From Thalassoglobus polymorphus (GTDB lineage: Bacteria; Planctomycetota; Planctomycetia; Planctomycetales; Planctomycetaceae), in assembly GCF_007744255.1 (NCBI RefSeq), contig NZ_CP036267.1, forward strand, positions 310,001 to 374,000: a stretch of DNA of 64,000 nucleotides. The letters run 5' to 3'. The position numbers and the translations under genes are program-made. A model generated the notes under the pieces. It was not told where the DNA came from, ran no database searches, and saw only the letters and a list, made by a program, of their open reading frames with translations. How positions within the stretch are numbered: the stretch's first letter is position 1; every line of letters starts with the position of its first letter. This document shows positions 45,135-56,669 of this stretch, piece after piece.

Positions 45135-46621
45135 TGTCGGAACTCCATCTACCCTGGCTTGAACTCTCTGTGTTACTTCCGTTGGTGGGAGCGATTTGGG
45201 TTTCACTACTCAAAAATCGTGACCGTGCGAGGAAGCACAGCATTGCAGTCTGCGGTCTCACACTGATCTGCGCGCTCGGTGAATGGATTGATTTCTCTTC
45301 ACTTGGAACTTTTGCAGCTCACGATCACTGGGATGTGCTCCAGCTGATTTTTCATCGCGATGTTTTTGTGATCGATGAACTTAGCGCTCCGTTACTTCCG
45401 TTGGGAGCACTTCTCTATTTCACGACAGTCATGACCACTTTGCGAACGAAGCTCAATCGCTTCTCGCTTGGCTGGACACTATTTTCCGAATCTGTCTTGC
45501 TCGCCACACTGACCTGCCGACATCCATGGCTGATCATCCTGTTGCTTGCAGTGGCGGTCGTTCCTCCCTGGGTGGAGCTACGGAAAAGACAGCAGTCCAC
45601 TCGTATTTTCTCACTCCACATGGGACTGTCGCTAGGCTTGTTGGCGATTGGTCAATTCTTCGTCGGCGACAATGCGTCCGCTTCAAATCCGTCGATCTTT
45701 GCAGGGTGTCTGCTCACTGCAGGAGCCTTGATCCGAAGCGGCATCTGTCCGCTGCACTGCTGGATGTCCGACTTGTTTGAGAAAGCGACTTTCGGCACCG
45801 CGTTGTTATTCGTCACACCGATGACCGGTGTTTATGCCGTCATGCGACTGGTGTTTCCGATTGCTCCGGAGTGGGCACTGCAATGCATTGCCATTCTGTC
45901 ACTGACGACGGCTGTTTACGCAGCCGGGATGGCTCTCGTGCAACATGACTCTCGACGATTCTTCTGCTATTTGTTTTTGAGCCACTCTTCGCTTGTGTTG
46001 GTCGGACTTGGATTGGTCACGCCGATTGGACTGACCGGAGCGTTGTGCGTTTGGTTGTCCGTGGGGATCTCTCTTCTCGGCTTCGGGCTTGCATTGCGAA
46101 GCGTTGAGGCCCGCACAGGACGCTTAACGCTGGAGAACTTCCATGGCTTGTATGAGCACACTCCTTTTTTCGCCGGGATGTTTTTGCTCACCGGATTAGC
46201 ATCAATTGGATTTCCGGGCACGATCGGGTTCATTGGAACTGAACTCCTGATGGAAGGAGTTGTTGAAATCTTCCCGCTGGTTGGACTGGCAATTGTTTTA
46301 GCTGCCGCATTAAACGGAATCGCCGTCGTCAAGGCGTACTTTCACGTCTTCACCGGAACGCGACACCACCCTTCAATCTCAATGAGTTGTCGCCCCACAG
46401 AACGCATCACCGTTTTGATTGTCGTCGTGTTGATTATCGGCGGGGGACTCGCTCCTCAGCCCGGAATTCATTCGCGCTATCATGCTGCCAACATGTTAAT
46501 TCGTCTGCGCGAGCCGGTTCCTCAACCACACAACGCAGCGGCCATCAAGAACGAACTCGCAATAAGTCCGCAGACAACTCTCCTCACCGAAACCCCAAAA
46601 CGCAAATCGAACAATGACTGA
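45134..46621 (+). CDS. Second NuoL/NuoM-like membrane subunit of the dab operon
   Basis: A 495-residue polytopic protein of the same proton-translocating family: [32 protein letters not shown] corresponds to the TM7 region, and [23 protein letters not shown] and [15 protein letters not shown] to later helices. The key Lys of TM7 appears as Arg (LIRSG), and no Glu is seen in the TM5 region ([22 protein letters not shown]). It is therefore a divergent or non-conducting partner. It overlaps dabB by one base and sulP by eight bases, so it is part of the operon. Two NuoL/M-type genes beside dabA are unusual; published DAB systems have one. Function to be tested. Confidence 0.85.
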   Translation: MSELHLPWLELSVLLPLVGAIWVSLLKNRDRARKHSIAVCGLTLICALGEWIDFSSLGTFAAHDHWDVLQLIFHRDVFVIDELSAPLLPLGALLYFTTVMTTLRTKLNRFSLGWTLFSESVLLATLTCRHPWLIILLLAVAVVPPWVELRKRQQSTRIFSLHMGLSLGLLAIGQFFVGDNASASNPSIFAGCLLTAGALIRSGICPLHCWMSDLFEKATFGTALLFVTPMTGVYAVMRLVFPIAPEWALQCIAILSLTTAVYAAGMALVQHDSRRFFCYLFLSHSSLVLVGLGLVTPIGLTGALCVWLSVGISLLGFGLALRSVEARTGRLTLENFHGLYEHTPFFAGMFLLTGLASIGFPGTIGFIGTELLMEGVVEIFPLVGLAIVLAAALNGIAVVKAYFHVFTGTRHHPSISMSCRPTERITVLIVVVLIIGGGLAPQPGIHSRYHAANMLIRLREPVPQPHNAAAIKNELAISPQTTLLTETPKRKSNND

Positions 46622-48599
46622 CCAACTCGACCTTGACGATATTCCCCGTGGAGGACCTCAGGGATTCGTGAAATACTTCAAACACGATCTTACCTCGGGG
46701 CTGCTCGTCTTTCTTCTGGCATTGCCATTGTGTCTCGGGATTTCAGTGATGTCTGGCTATCCCCCCATTGCGGGGATCTTCACAGCCATCATCGGGGCGA
46801 TCTTGACGACGTTCATCAGCAACAGCGAATTGACAATCAAAGGACCGGCAGCCGGATTGATTGTCATTGCGATCGGCTGCGTCGAAGACTTTGGTGGGAA
46901 CGGGGTGACGGGGGGCTGGGTGGACGCGGACATGACAGCGTACAAAGCTGCTCTGGCTGTGGGGGCAGCGGCTGCAATCATTCAGATTTTGTTCGGTCTA
47001 TTTCGAGGCGGTATTCTGGGCGAGTTCTTCCCAATTTCAGTCGTTCATGGAATGCTGGCGGCGATTGGTTTCATCATCATTATCAAACAGATTCCCGTGG
47101 CACTGGGAGTGACCGCCGTAGGGGAACCACTCGAAATGCTTCGAGAGATTCCACATTACGTTGCTGAAGCGAACCCGGCGATTGCTGCAATCGGGATTGT
47201 CAGCATTCTCATCATGTTTTCGTGGCCCCTGGCCGGCAATCGCGTGAGCATCTTGAAAAAGATTCCGTCGCCGATGATCGTCCTGCTTGTCACCATTCCG
47301 ATGGGGCTCGGGTTTGATTTACTTCACCCACACTCCTACACCCTGCAAGGCCACGAGTATCAACTTGGCGAGCGGTTTCTTGTCAAAATGCCTGATCGCA
47401 TGTTCGGAATGTTTGACGATATCACCACGCCTGACTTCGCAGTGCTCACTCAATTGAAAGCCTGGAAGTGGGTGACGATGTTCTTCATCATCGGAAGTCT
47501 CGAGTCGCTTTTGAGTGCCAAGGCGATCGATCTGCTCGACCCGTGGAAACGCAAAACAAACATGAACCGCGACGTTCTCGCTGTCGGAGTCGGGAATTTG
47601 TGTACGTCTATGGTGGGCGGACTACCGATGATTTCCGAGATCGTTCGCTCGAAGGCAAACATTGACAATGGTGCCCGAACACGTTTTGCCGATCTGTGGC
47701 ACGGAATCTTTCTCTTAGCCTGCGTCGCTTTAATCCCGAACATTCTACATGAAATTCCGCTCGCAGCCTTGGCTGGCATGCTGGTCTACACCGGTTATCG
47801 ACTGGCGCATCCCACGGAATTTATCCATGCCTATCAGATCGGCAAGGAACAGCTCGCTGTCTTCGTAACGACACTCATCGTCGTACTTGCAACCGATCTG
47901 CTGATTGGAGTCGCGGCAGGAATTGCTTTGAAAATCATCATTCATATCGGGAATGGGGTGCCTGTCAAATCGTTGTTCAAACCGTGCATCGAAGTTCAAG
48001 AGGTTGATGAAAAGACGAGGCTGATCCTTGCTCGAGAATCTATTGTCTTCTGCAACTGGATTTCGTTTCGAAATCAAATTGAAAAGATTGGGCTCTCCCA
48101 GAATCGGAATATGATCATTGATGTTTCCGAAACAAAATTCGTCGATCATAGTGTGATGAAAAAACTCCAGGAAATGCAGCGTGATTTCGAACAGGAAGGA
48201 CTCACGTTTGAAGTTCGTGGCTTTGAATCCCTGCAACCACTTGCAGCGAATGCTCATGCCGCTCACAAGCGAGGTTTGGCTGGCATGCGTCGGCTGACTA
48301 TCGTTGCAGATGAAGATCTTGAGCAATGGCTGGAAGAGCAAATTGTTGGATTTGGCGCAACCGGATTTACTTCACTTCCATGCCGCGGAATTGGTCGGAG
48401 CGAACTCGAGCAGGGTGTTGCATCGACAAATTCAAAGGTTCGCATTGAAGTCGTCATCCCGCAGTTTGTTTGCGAAGACGTCGTCACATTTCTCCGCACG
48501 GAAGTCTTGCCTCAGCACCGCGTGACCGCCTGTGTCGAATCAGTTGAAGTCATTCGACGAGACCAATTCGAAGTTCTCTCATCCGAAGAACACTCGTAA
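46614..48599 (+). CDS. SulP-family anion transporter with STAS and C-terminal PII-like domain
   Basis: A 661-residue SLC26/SulP membrane transporter, probably bicarbonate or sulfate. Membrane part residues ~20-450 ([52 protein letters not shown]). Residues ~470-555 look like a STAS domain ([19 protein letters not shown]). Residues ~558-655 ([71 protein letters not shown]) show the PII/SbtB order: strand, helix, GFGR-like loop, KVRIEVV, end ...EVIR. SbtB regulates the bicarbonate transporter SbtA, so the tail may sense carbon or nucleotide status. It starts inside the preceding gene's end. Confidence 0.88.
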   Translation: MTDQLDLDDIPRGGPQGFVKYFKHDLTSGLLVFLLALPLCLGISVMSGYPPIAGIFTAIIGAILTTFISNSELTIKGPAAGLIVIAIGCVEDFGGNGVTGGWVDADMTAYKAALAVGAAAAIIQILFGLFRGGILGEFFPISVVHGMLAAIGFIIIIKQIPVALGVTAVGEPLEMLREIPHYVAEANPAIAAIGIVSILIMFSWPLAGNRVSILKKIPSPMIVLLVTIPMGLGFDLLHPHSYTLQGHEYQLGERFLVKMPDRMFGMFDDITTPDFAVLTQLKAWKWVTMFFIIGSLESLLSAKAIDLLDPWKRKTNMNRDVLAVGVGNLCTSMVGGLPMISEIVRSKANIDNGARTRFADLWHGIFLLACVALIPNILHEIPLAALAGMLVYTGYRLAHPTEFIHAYQIGKEQLAVFVTTLIVVLATDLLIGVAAGIALKIIIHIGNGVPVKSLFKPCIEVQEVDEKTRLILARESIVFCNWISFRNQIEKIGLSQNRNMIIDVSETKFVDHSVMKKLQEMQRDFEQEGLTFEVRGFESLQPLAANAHAAHKRGLAGMRRLTIVADEDLEQWLEEQIVGFGATGFTSLPCRGIGRSELEQGVASTNSKVRIEVVIPQFVCEDVVTFLRTEVLPQHRVTACVESVEVIRRDQFEVLSSEEHS

Positions 48600-48740
48600 C
48601 TTGAAGTTCAGCAACCTCAAGAATCGTTCGCGAGGCAAGTTATTTTCCTGACGACTTTTTCCGAATTGGTGTTAAGTGTCGATACGTCCCCGGTGATTCA
48701 CCCGGGGCTGTCTCGATACTGAAAACAAAACAAAGCTGCT
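48600..48740. other. Convergent 3' region after the dab/SulP operon
   Basis: A short gap between the SulP and MoxR stop codons. It holds the hairpin at 48676-48719 and GCTGCTCTAG at 48734-48743, the latter overlapping the MoxR stop and resembling the end of the ~104-bp element. Confidence 0.6.
48676..48719 (+). repeat. GC-rich hairpin repeat, copy 3
   Basis: GTGTCGATACGTCCCCGGTG, ATTCACCCGGGGCTGTCTCGATAC: same family as 33987 and 39369, between two convergent genes, so it may end both transcripts. Confidence 0.88.
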
Positions 48741-49703
48741 CTAGAAGTCGTCATCCTCATCATCGTCTTCATCATCATGATCGGGATGCAGAGGATGATT
48801 TGGATCGAAGAAAAAGTCACCTAACCCCATTGGGAGCACGTTGCCTCCGAGGGACTGTTGTTTGCGATCCGCCAGCGATTGCAAATCGACGGCATCTTCA
48901 CCCAGGCATTTCTCCAAAGAGTTCCGCCACACCTCATCTTTGGAAAGCGGATGGTCTGGCACCGAAGCAAGTTGCTTTAAGGCGAACCGCAACACATTGA
49001 TGCCATCTCGAGTTGAGAAATCGAGTTTCAATCCGTGCGACTGTTGAAGGAACTCGACGGTGAGGTTGAGCATTTCTTCATTCGAAAAAGGCAAGTGGTA
49101 CTTCAGAATCGCCAGTTCTTCTTCGCGTGATGGATGGCCCAAAGAAAGTGTCGGCTGTAGACGACTCAGAATATAATCCGGGATTTCGTACGTCGATTCA
49201 TCGTCATTCATCGTGACTGCACAACGGAAGTCCGGATGAGCCGGAATCGTAATTCCCGCAACAATGGATTCAACATACCGTCGGTGATCGAGCAGCGGAG
49301 CGAGTGACGCCCACGACTTTTCGTTCATACGGTTCCCTTCATCGAGGACACAGACGCCCCCGCGAATCATGGCTGTCACCAATGGAGATGCCTGATACTG
49401 AATTTTCCCGCTTTCAGCGAGAACCGGAGTCACGAGCAGGTCTTCCGGTCGAGTATCAGCTGTACATTGGTAGATGTACAACTCTTGATTGCGTTGCCGC
49501 GTCGCCGCGATGGCTAGAGTCGTTTTGCCAATTCCAGGGGCACCAACGAGACGAGGAGCGAGAGGAAGGTCCGCTTTGTCAATGACCAGCCAACAGGCAA
49601 GCAGTTGCTTAAGAACTTCTTGTTGCCCAATCCATTCACCCGGAGTCGAATCGGCATGACCGAGGTGCAAACGGATTCCATCGATTTCTACGGCATCTGA
49701 CAT
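48741..49703 (-). CDS. MoxR/CbbQ-like AAA+ ATPase
   Basis: A 320-residue AAA+ ATPase: Walker [12 protein letters not shown] near residue 53, Walker [12 protein letters not shown] near 120, sensor-like [19 protein letters not shown], and a lid region. Family members (MoxR, CbbQ, NorQ) act as metal- or cofactor-insertion or remodelling chaperones with a VWA-domain partner; no such partner is visible. The C-terminus is strongly acidic ([15 protein letters not shown]). It is convergent with the SulP gene of the carbon module, so a functional link is possible but unproven. Its TAG stop is followed by AGCAG, as in the DUF1559 and pyrG genes. Confidence 0.85.
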   Translation of the reverse strand: MSDAVEIDGIRLHLGHADSTPGEWIGQQEVLKQLLACWLVIDKADLPLAPRLVGAPGIGKTTLAIAATRQRNQELYIYQCTADTRPEDLLVTPVLAESGKIQYQASPLVTAMIRGGVCVLDEGNRMNEKSWASLAPLLDHRRYVESIVAGITIPAHPDFRCAVTMNDDESTYEIPDYILSRLQPTLSLGHPSREEELAILKYHLPFSNEEMLNLTVEFLQQSHGLKLDFSTRDGINVLRFALKQLASVPDHPLSKDEVWRNSLEKCLGEDAVDLQSLADRKQQSLGGNVLPMGLGDFFFDPNHPLHPDHDDEDDDEDDDF

Positions 49704-50249
49704 GATTGTTTTGGTTCTCTTTGTGCTACTTAAGGTTCAATGTTTTGTATCTTGCACATCTTCTCAGCGAGCCAAGTCGCTCTTACGCATCACCTGGGAG
49801 TGAAATCATCGTTCCCGATGCCTGTCTCTTCCTGAGCCCCAATCGCCTCCTTCTCTCGTTCGCGACTGCCCTGGCAATTTCTGCTTCAAGACCCTGTTGG
49901 CCCTCTGGTTCCCAATGTACCGGAAATGACGTCTGTTTTCCTGTCAGGCTGCATTGAGATTGGCTCATACGGAAAATTATGGGGGGCAAATCAGCAAAAT
50001 TCGCCTGAGGGTTTGAATTTCTGTAAAAATATAGTTCAGCTCAACGCATCAACATGTTAGGATTAAACTTCATATCAAGATGCGATTCACTGCATTGAGT
50101 GTTGGTCCCACAACCTGAATTGAGTCTCTCAGGGGGCAGAAATCCTTCATCATATTGTTATTGAGAGAGTTTTCGACAGAGCTTTCGATTGAAGGACTTC
50201 AGGACTTAATACAGACGAAATCTCATCGAAAGGAGACAACTTACTCCCT
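49704..50249. other. 546-base intergenic region with one weak small frame
   Basis: Contains a doubtful small frame at 49783-49968 (minus). Upstream of the kinase start is AAAGGAG (50230-50236). The middle (50000-50100) is AT-rich and likely holds the kinase promoter. Confidence 0.45.
49783..49968 (-). CDS. Possible small basic protein
   Basis: A 61-residue frame MSQSQCSLTGKQTSFPVHWEP...VANERRRRLGLRKRQ...ISLPGDA. The composition (helix with basic cluster) is protein-like, but there is no good ribosome site and no known family is recognised. Could be chance. Confidence 0.3.
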   Translation of the reverse strand: MSQSQCSLTGKQTSFPVHWEPEGQQGLEAEIARAVANERRRRLGLRKRQASGTMISLPGDA

Positions 50250-51482
50250 ATGCCAACAACCAGTTCGACATTCATTCGACAACTGAAAAAAAGCCGAATT
50301 CTGACTGCTCAGCAGTTTCAAGCTTTTACGAACACGCTTCATCTCACTGAAGAAGTGAGCGAGGTGCAACTGGCGACCTCCGCGGTCAAGCAAAAGCTGA
50401 TGACGCGGTTTCAGGCAGAAGAGATTCTCAACGGCCGCGCCCGGACTCTTTCCGTAGGCGACTATATTCTGTTCGACATCCTCGGCTATGGAGGGATGGG
50501 AACAGTTTATATTGCGAAGCACCGTGAAACAAAACGGCTGGTTGCGATCAAACTCTTGGGAGAACAAACCAAACACGACGCAGGAATTCGAGCAAGATTT
50601 CAACTCGAAGCCCGTGCTGGAATGCAGTTTGACCATCCGAAGCTTGTGAAAACACTGGAACTCGGAACGATCCAGGAACTGTACGGCGAGTCCGAATACA
50701 TGGTCATGGAGTTGGTCCAGGGAGTCACGTTACTCGAAGGGATCAACTTCAGCAAAGGCCCATTGAAGTGGGACGCCGCAGCGGATGTCATTTGCCAGGC
50801 TGCCGATGGTTTGGCGTATCTGCATGAACTGAACATGGTGCACCGCGATGTGAAGCCAGATAACATTCTGATTGAAGTCAACGGAAACTCCAAACTGCTG
50901 GACTTTGGTTTGACGCTTGCCGATCAGGGAGCTTTTGAAGAAGAATTCTCTTTGGCGATGATCTTCGGGCATGACTGTTTAGGGACGGCAGATTACATCC
51001 CCCCCGAGCAATCTCTGGATTCACTCAGCGTTGACAATCGTGCTGACATCTATTCGCTCGGCTGTACGCTCTATACGGCACTGACTGCCAAGCGTCCTTT
51101 CCCCGGACTCAAACGTCCCGAGACAGTCAAAGCACATCGATCTCACCCACGCCCCTTGGTGAAGGATATCAACTCGCAGGCGCCGGAAGCTCTTTCCGAT
51201 ATCGCTCGGAGAATGATGGCTATCAATCCTGGTGAGCGTCCACAAACCATGCAAGAGGTGATTGACTTACTCAGCCCATATCGCAACCAGCGCAACTGGG
51301 CCTTCGAGTTCAATCAGGTTCTTTCTCAACGGCGTGAAATGCGGAAACGCTACATCACCGAATCCCGAACACGCTCCAGCCAGGTCAAACGCCCTACGAC
51401 TGTCAACTCTCGTGACGAAACCGAAACACCCGGCAAGAAGAACGTGACAGGTGACGAAGACCTTTGTGATTTGGATTCTTAA
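50250..51482 (+). CDS. Serine/threonine protein kinase (soluble)
   Basis: A 410-residue Hanks-type kinase. N-terminal ~65 residues are helical (LTAQQFQAFTNTLHL...VKQKLMTRFQAEEIL). Kinase motifs: GYGGMGTVYIAKH (Gly loop), VAIKLLG (Lys), HRDVKPDN (catalytic Asp), LLDFGLTL, LGTADYIPPEQ, DIYSLGCTLY. The last ~60 residues are Arg/Ser/Thr-rich, with no membrane helix. ATG 50250 lies about 13 bases after AAAGGAG. It stands alone; the FHA protein at 32.7 kb could be a reader of its products, an untested idea. Confidence 0.95.
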   Translation: MPTTSSTFIRQLKKSRILTAQQFQAFTNTLHLTEEVSEVQLATSAVKQKLMTRFQAEEILNGRARTLSVGDYILFDILGYGGMGTVYIAKHRETKRLVAIKLLGEQTKHDAGIRARFQLEARAGMQFDHPKLVKTLELGTIQELYGESEYMVMELVQGVTLLEGINFSKGPLKWDAAADVICQAADGLAYLHELNMVHRDVKPDNILIEVNGNSKLLDFGLTLADQGAFEEEFSLAMIFGHDCLGTADYIPPEQSLDSLSVDNRADIYSLGCTLYTALTAKRPFPGLKRPETVKAHRSHPRPLVKDINSQAPEALSDIARRMMAINPGERPQTMQEVIDLLSPYRNQRNWAFEFNQVLSQRREMRKRYITESRTRSSQVKRPTTVNSRDETETPGKKNVTGDEDLCDLDS

Positions 51483-51568
51483 TTCGCAACGAGCATTCGC
51501 TTCAAGGGGCGCTCACCATCGAGCAGTTCCCCGTGAAGCAAGAGCAGGATCAGGCTACAGGATCTGCT

Positions 51569-53179
<1,611 letters not shown>

Positions 53180-53371
53180 TCATTCATCCTGTATTGAGAC
53201 CTGATCCGGACTCCTGAATTGGTCTCTCAAAAAATGAGAAAATCCTTCTTCATGAATATCTGCGGATGAGGACGAGCCTAGCTGATTAGATCGATAAGCT
53301 TGCGTGAGTGATCGAAAATTGATTCAACCAAAACGATCTCTGGGATCTTGCAAGCGATTTTCAAAGTGAAA

Positions 53372-53394
53372 ACCGGAGGCAAACGACCTCCGGT
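53372..53394 (-). terminator. Intrinsic terminator between kdsB and pyrG
   Basis: ACCGGAGG (53372) and CCTCCGGT (53387) form a perfect 8-bp stem with a seven-base loop. On the minus strand a short T-run (TTTTC) follows. It lies about 40 bases after the kdsB stop. Confidence 0.8.
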
Positions 53395-53434
53395 GAATGA
53401 GTTTTGGACACCCGACTGAGTGTCGAAAGTTGTC

Positions 53435-54220
53435 TTATTGATCCTGTTTCCTCTGCATTCTTTCCACAAACGCAGCATAGTCGGCAGCCGTGTCGATTCC
53501 AACGGATCGATGATGCACAACTTCGACAAGAATAGAAGCTCCCGCTTCTAACGCACGTAATTGTTCAAGTTTCTCAAGTTGCTCTAATTCCGACGGAGGC
53601 ATTTGCGTCAGGGCCAGTAAAAATTCCGGTCGATATGCATAAATTCCCAAATGCAGCAACCATGGACTTCGGGTAAAATGAGCATCTTCGGGACGCGCGA
53701 AGAGGAGGTCATCCGGGTCACCATCGCGATAAAACGGGATCGGCAAACGGCTGAAATAGAGGGCTCTCCCATCGGCAGCCCGCACGATTTTCACGCACCC
53801 CTGATCGATAAGCATTGCCTGAGAGGTAATCGGCGTTCCGAGTGTTCCCATCTCAATGTTGGGAGATTTCTGCATGGCTGTGACCAACCGATCAATGCAG
53901 CCCGGGTCTAATTCAGGCTCATCCCCTTGTACATTGATAATCAAATCGGCCTGAAGTTTCTCATTCTGCACAACCTCTGCAATTCGGTCGGTTCCGCTTG
54001 GGTGGTCCCCAGTCATGGAGACTCGTGCCCCAAAACTCTTGCAAGCAGTCGCAATCTCTTCGCTATCGGTCGCGATGATGACTTCGGAGAGCGAGGCAGA
54101 AGCACTTGCGGCTTCCCAGGCATACTGAATCAGTGGTTTGCCTGTCTCCTTCAGCAACATTTTGCCAGGCAATCGAGAGGACTGCATCCGAGCAGGGATG
54201 ATTCCAATTGCAGTCGACAT
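53435..54220 (-). CDS. kdsB: 3-deoxy-manno-octulosonate cytidylyltransferase
   Basis: Activates KDO with CTP to CMP-KDO for lipid A decoration. The 261-residue protein has GIIPARMQSSRLPGKML, ATDSEEI, TGDHPSGTDRIAEV and LIINVQGDEPELDPG, the family nucleotide- and sugar-binding set, with the usual length. ATG 54220 is chosen (family start MSTAIGIIPAR); a frame to 54265 adds residues without match. It precedes pyrG. With kdsA at 3.7 kb it supports LPS synthesis. Confidence 0.95.
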   Translation of the reverse strand: MSTAIGIIPARMQSSRLPGKMLLKETGKPLIQYAWEAASASASLSEVIIATDSEEIATACKSFGARVSMTGDHPSGTDRIAEVVQNEKLQADLIINVQGDEPELDPGCIDRLVTAMQKSPNIEMGTLGTPITSQAMLIDQGCVKIVRAADGRALYFSRLPIPFYRDGDPDDLLFARPEDAHFTRSPWLLHLGIYAYRPEFLLALTQMPPSELEQLEKLEQLRALEAGASILVEVVHHRSVGIDTAADYAAFVERMQRKQDQ

Positions 54221-54697
54221 ACTGAGGATTTCCTGAACAGGTTCGAGAGATGCATTTGAATGCACACAATTTTCAAACGTGCAACATTCAGCACGCTCTG
54301 TCAGGAAGTGAATAGTAGTGAAGGAGACTCAGCGAGCAAACAAACAATCCGGAACTGGTGAGAAAATCTCAAATTCCAGATTTCAATTTTCTTGACAGGT
54401 GGCAATTTGCCAATCTGGTAATTGGCCAGTTTGGTTTTGGCTGTCGAAGGGCCGTTCCTGTCAGAGATGCCCCCTGAGCGTTCAACGTCGAAATTTACGG
54501 CGTTAAACTTCAGGGGAAGACATCTTTACAGGCACTCGCTTTGCGGAGTGCGCTGCCCCACAAATACTGCGGGGCCATCACTTCAGCTTGAGCAGCTTCT
54601 GCCCCGTGGCACACAGCCAGTCACCTGACAAAACGCTCAACTCGCGGACACAAGAAGCACGAACGTGTTTTGAGAGGCTGCTCTTGCTCGTCAGGGA
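54221..54697. other. 477-base intergenic region
   Basis: Between kdsB and the methyltransferase gene. It contains a motif at 54648-54680 (CTCGCGGACACAAGAAGCAC, then GAACGTGTTTTGAGAGG), reverse complement of the element at 4560. Frames here are short and unconvincing. Confidence 0.5.
54648..54680 (-). repeat. Short repeat related to the 4560 element
   Basis: Minus strand reads AACACGTTCGTGCTTCTTGTG then TCCGCGAG, matching ACACTTTCGTGTTTCTTGTGTCCGCGAG at 4560 with a few changes. It lies just downstream of the methyltransferase gene's stop. Confidence 0.55.
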
Positions 54698-55480
54698 TTA
54701 CTCATTCTCGATACCGTGAATCTCCAGGAAGTCGTCCGGGATTTGCGCTGTTTTCTTCGCGACTAATGCAAAGTAATACAGTGGCACACCTTCCATCGAA
54801 AGTCGATGTCGGTATTTTTCGAGATGGAACAGGTCCAGATACTTGGACCATAAGAGTTGGCGAATGCATCGGGAAAAGCCGGATGTGTCTGATGCATCCA
54901 GAAACGTATCTTTGATGTTAAATGCCACCCAGCCATCATTCTGAACGAACTGCAACGCCTGAATGAATGCCGAGCAAGGAATATCCCCGAACCCAAGTGC
55001 CGCAACGGCAGAGAGGCAATTCACTGACCAGTCTTCAAGATCCGTTTTTTGATTTTCATTCAGATTGGTAAAATCGGCGACATAGTATTCATCATAGACA
55101 TCGGGACGGTCGCGATAGGCAGCTGTTTTTGCCTCGGGGATGATGTCTGCGCCAATCAGTCTGGCAACTCCGTATTCATTCAGGACTTCCCCCATCATCC
55201 CGTTACCAGCACCGAGGTCCAACACGCGAAGTTCTGAGAAGTTTTCCCCGTATTCATCCATCGCGGATTTCAGAATCGTTCCCACACGCTCTGGAGAAGT
55301 GCACTTGAGGCGCTCGTAAAAGATCTGTTCATACAAGCCCGGCCGCAAATAGATCTTATCGTAATCGTGAAATCTGAGGCGTTTGTTCTGACCGTCCTCA
55401 ACGACAGAGAAGTAGACTTCGTCCTGTCCAAGTTTGTGTGATTCCTCTGGTGGAAACTGAATTCGGTAGCGTTGGTTCAT
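54698..55480 (-). CDS. SAM-dependent methyltransferase, class I
   Basis: A 260-residue protein with the SAM motif I LRVLDLGAGNGMMGEVL and acidic motif II LIGADIIPEAK, an ADFTNL loop and DGWVAFNIKDTFL strand. The N-terminal ~85 residues (RFHDYDKIYLRPGLYEQIFYERL) form a helical cap. Substrate unknown. It is alone on its strand. Confidence 0.8.
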   Translation of the reverse strand: MNQRYRIQFPPEESHKLGQDEVYFSVVEDGQNKRLRFHDYDKIYLRPGLYEQIFYERLKCTSPERVGTILKSAMDEYGENFSELRVLDLGAGNGMMGEVLNEYGVARLIGADIIPEAKTAAYRDRPDVYDEYYVADFTNLNENQKTDLEDWSVNCLSAVAALGFGDIPCSAFIQALQFVQNDGWVAFNIKDTFLDASDTSGFSRCIRQLLWSKYLDLFHLEKYRHRLSMEGVPLYYFALVAKKTAQIPDDFLEIHGIENE

Positions 55481-55792
55481 GTTGTCGATTTGGGTTTAAG
55501 CTCCTTGGAATGTCAAAATCGTCAAATCTGCATTCACACAACGCGACCCAGTTGCCCATTCGCTAGAATTATTGCGCTCACAGCAGCGAAAAAACGCGCC
55601 GGACTCACGAAAAGTCAACACTCGTCGAGTGAAGTGCAGTGAACCCCATTGTGTAAACCTGACCAGCAATGTCAAACGGCCCCTTCATATCAGCCCCCGC
55701 AAGTGCGACTAAGTGCACTGATTCCACTTCGAAGGCGTTCGGAGTACACTTTGAGTTTTACTCTCCAATTTTATCACTCGAATCCCATTTCC

Positions 55793-56650
55793 ATGTCTTT
55801 GCAGCTTACCCTGATATCCCTGTGCGGATTGCTAATCATCTCGCTGGTTGTTGCGAGTGGAGGGCTCTGGATCTGGGGGATTATTCGATACAGTTCGGGA
55901 GAACCGATTCTCAAGGATCGCTTCCGTTCTCCGTATGCGAAAGTGTCGCTTTTTGCACTGCTGTTGACGGGTGCCTATCTTTTGATGGGACTCTACAGCA
56001 CGTTGACCCCAGGAGAAAAACTGGAGTACAACCCGGAACGTATTGAGCGTTTGCTTCACGCCTCGATCGTCGAAGGTGTGATATTGACGTCGATTCTGGG
56101 CTTGGCGATTTATGTCAGTGCTGGTCGCGTGACGGAGCTTTATCGGCTCGGCTTCCGGTTCGATAATCTTCCCAGACAGATTCTGGATGGCTGGCTCGGT
56201 TTTGTGGCAGCCATTCTGCCTGTTTTTATTGCAATTCTCATCACACTCCCTCTTCGTTCACTTGAGCAGACACATCCTTTTTTGCGTTTTCTCAGTGACA
56301 AAGAGTCTATGAGTGCTCTTCTGACCGTCATTTATGCGGCTGTGATTATGGCCCCATTAAAAGAAGAGTTGATGTTCCGCGTCATCCTCCAAACCTGGTT
56401 GGTCAAAAAGATCGGTGTCACCTGGGGAATCGTCGTCACTGCGATCCTCTTTGCGGCTGTTCATGGAATTCCCGACTCTCTGGGACTGTTGCCTTTGGCT
56501 CTGATCTTGGGGATTGTGTATCACGTGCGTCGCAGCTACCTCACTGTCGTCATCATTCACGCCTTGTTTAATGGCTTCAACGTCGGACTTGTGATGCTGC
56601 AAAAATCAGCAGAGCAGGTTCTTGAAAATCCGAACATTCTGAGCCCTTGA
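55793..56650 (+). CDS. CPBP-family intramembrane protease
   Basis: A 285-residue polytopic membrane protein with the CPBP motifs: EELMFRVILQTW, FAAVHGIP and IIHALFNGFNVG (EExxxR, FxxxH and HxxxN). Eight helices are visible, the first being LISLCGLLIISLVVASGGLWIW. ATG 55793 is chosen over 55649 because the longer N-terminus is not membrane-like. It is 19 bases before the CBM9-like gene and likely co-transcribed with it. It is the second CPBP protease in the window, with a different domain order from that at 4767. Confidence 0.88.
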   Translation: MSLQLTLISLCGLLIISLVVASGGLWIWGIIRYSSGEPILKDRFRSPYAKVSLFALLLTGAYLLMGLYSTLTPGEKLEYNPERIERLLHASIVEGVILTSILGLAIYVSAGRVTELYRLGFRFDNLPRQILDGWLGFVAAILPVFIAILITLPLRSLEQTHPFLRFLSDKESMSALLTVIYAAVIMAPLKEELMFRVILQTWLVKKIGVTWGIVVTAILFAAVHGIPDSLGLLPLALILGIVYHVRRSYLTVVIIHALFNGFNVGLVMLQKSAEQVLENPNILSP

Positions 56651-56669
56651 TGCAGACGAGTCATTTGAA

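Noticed and set aside
49706-49957. Plus-strand frame before the kinase
   Set aside because: Signal-like start by chance; no ribosome site, Ser/Cys-rich content and no family.
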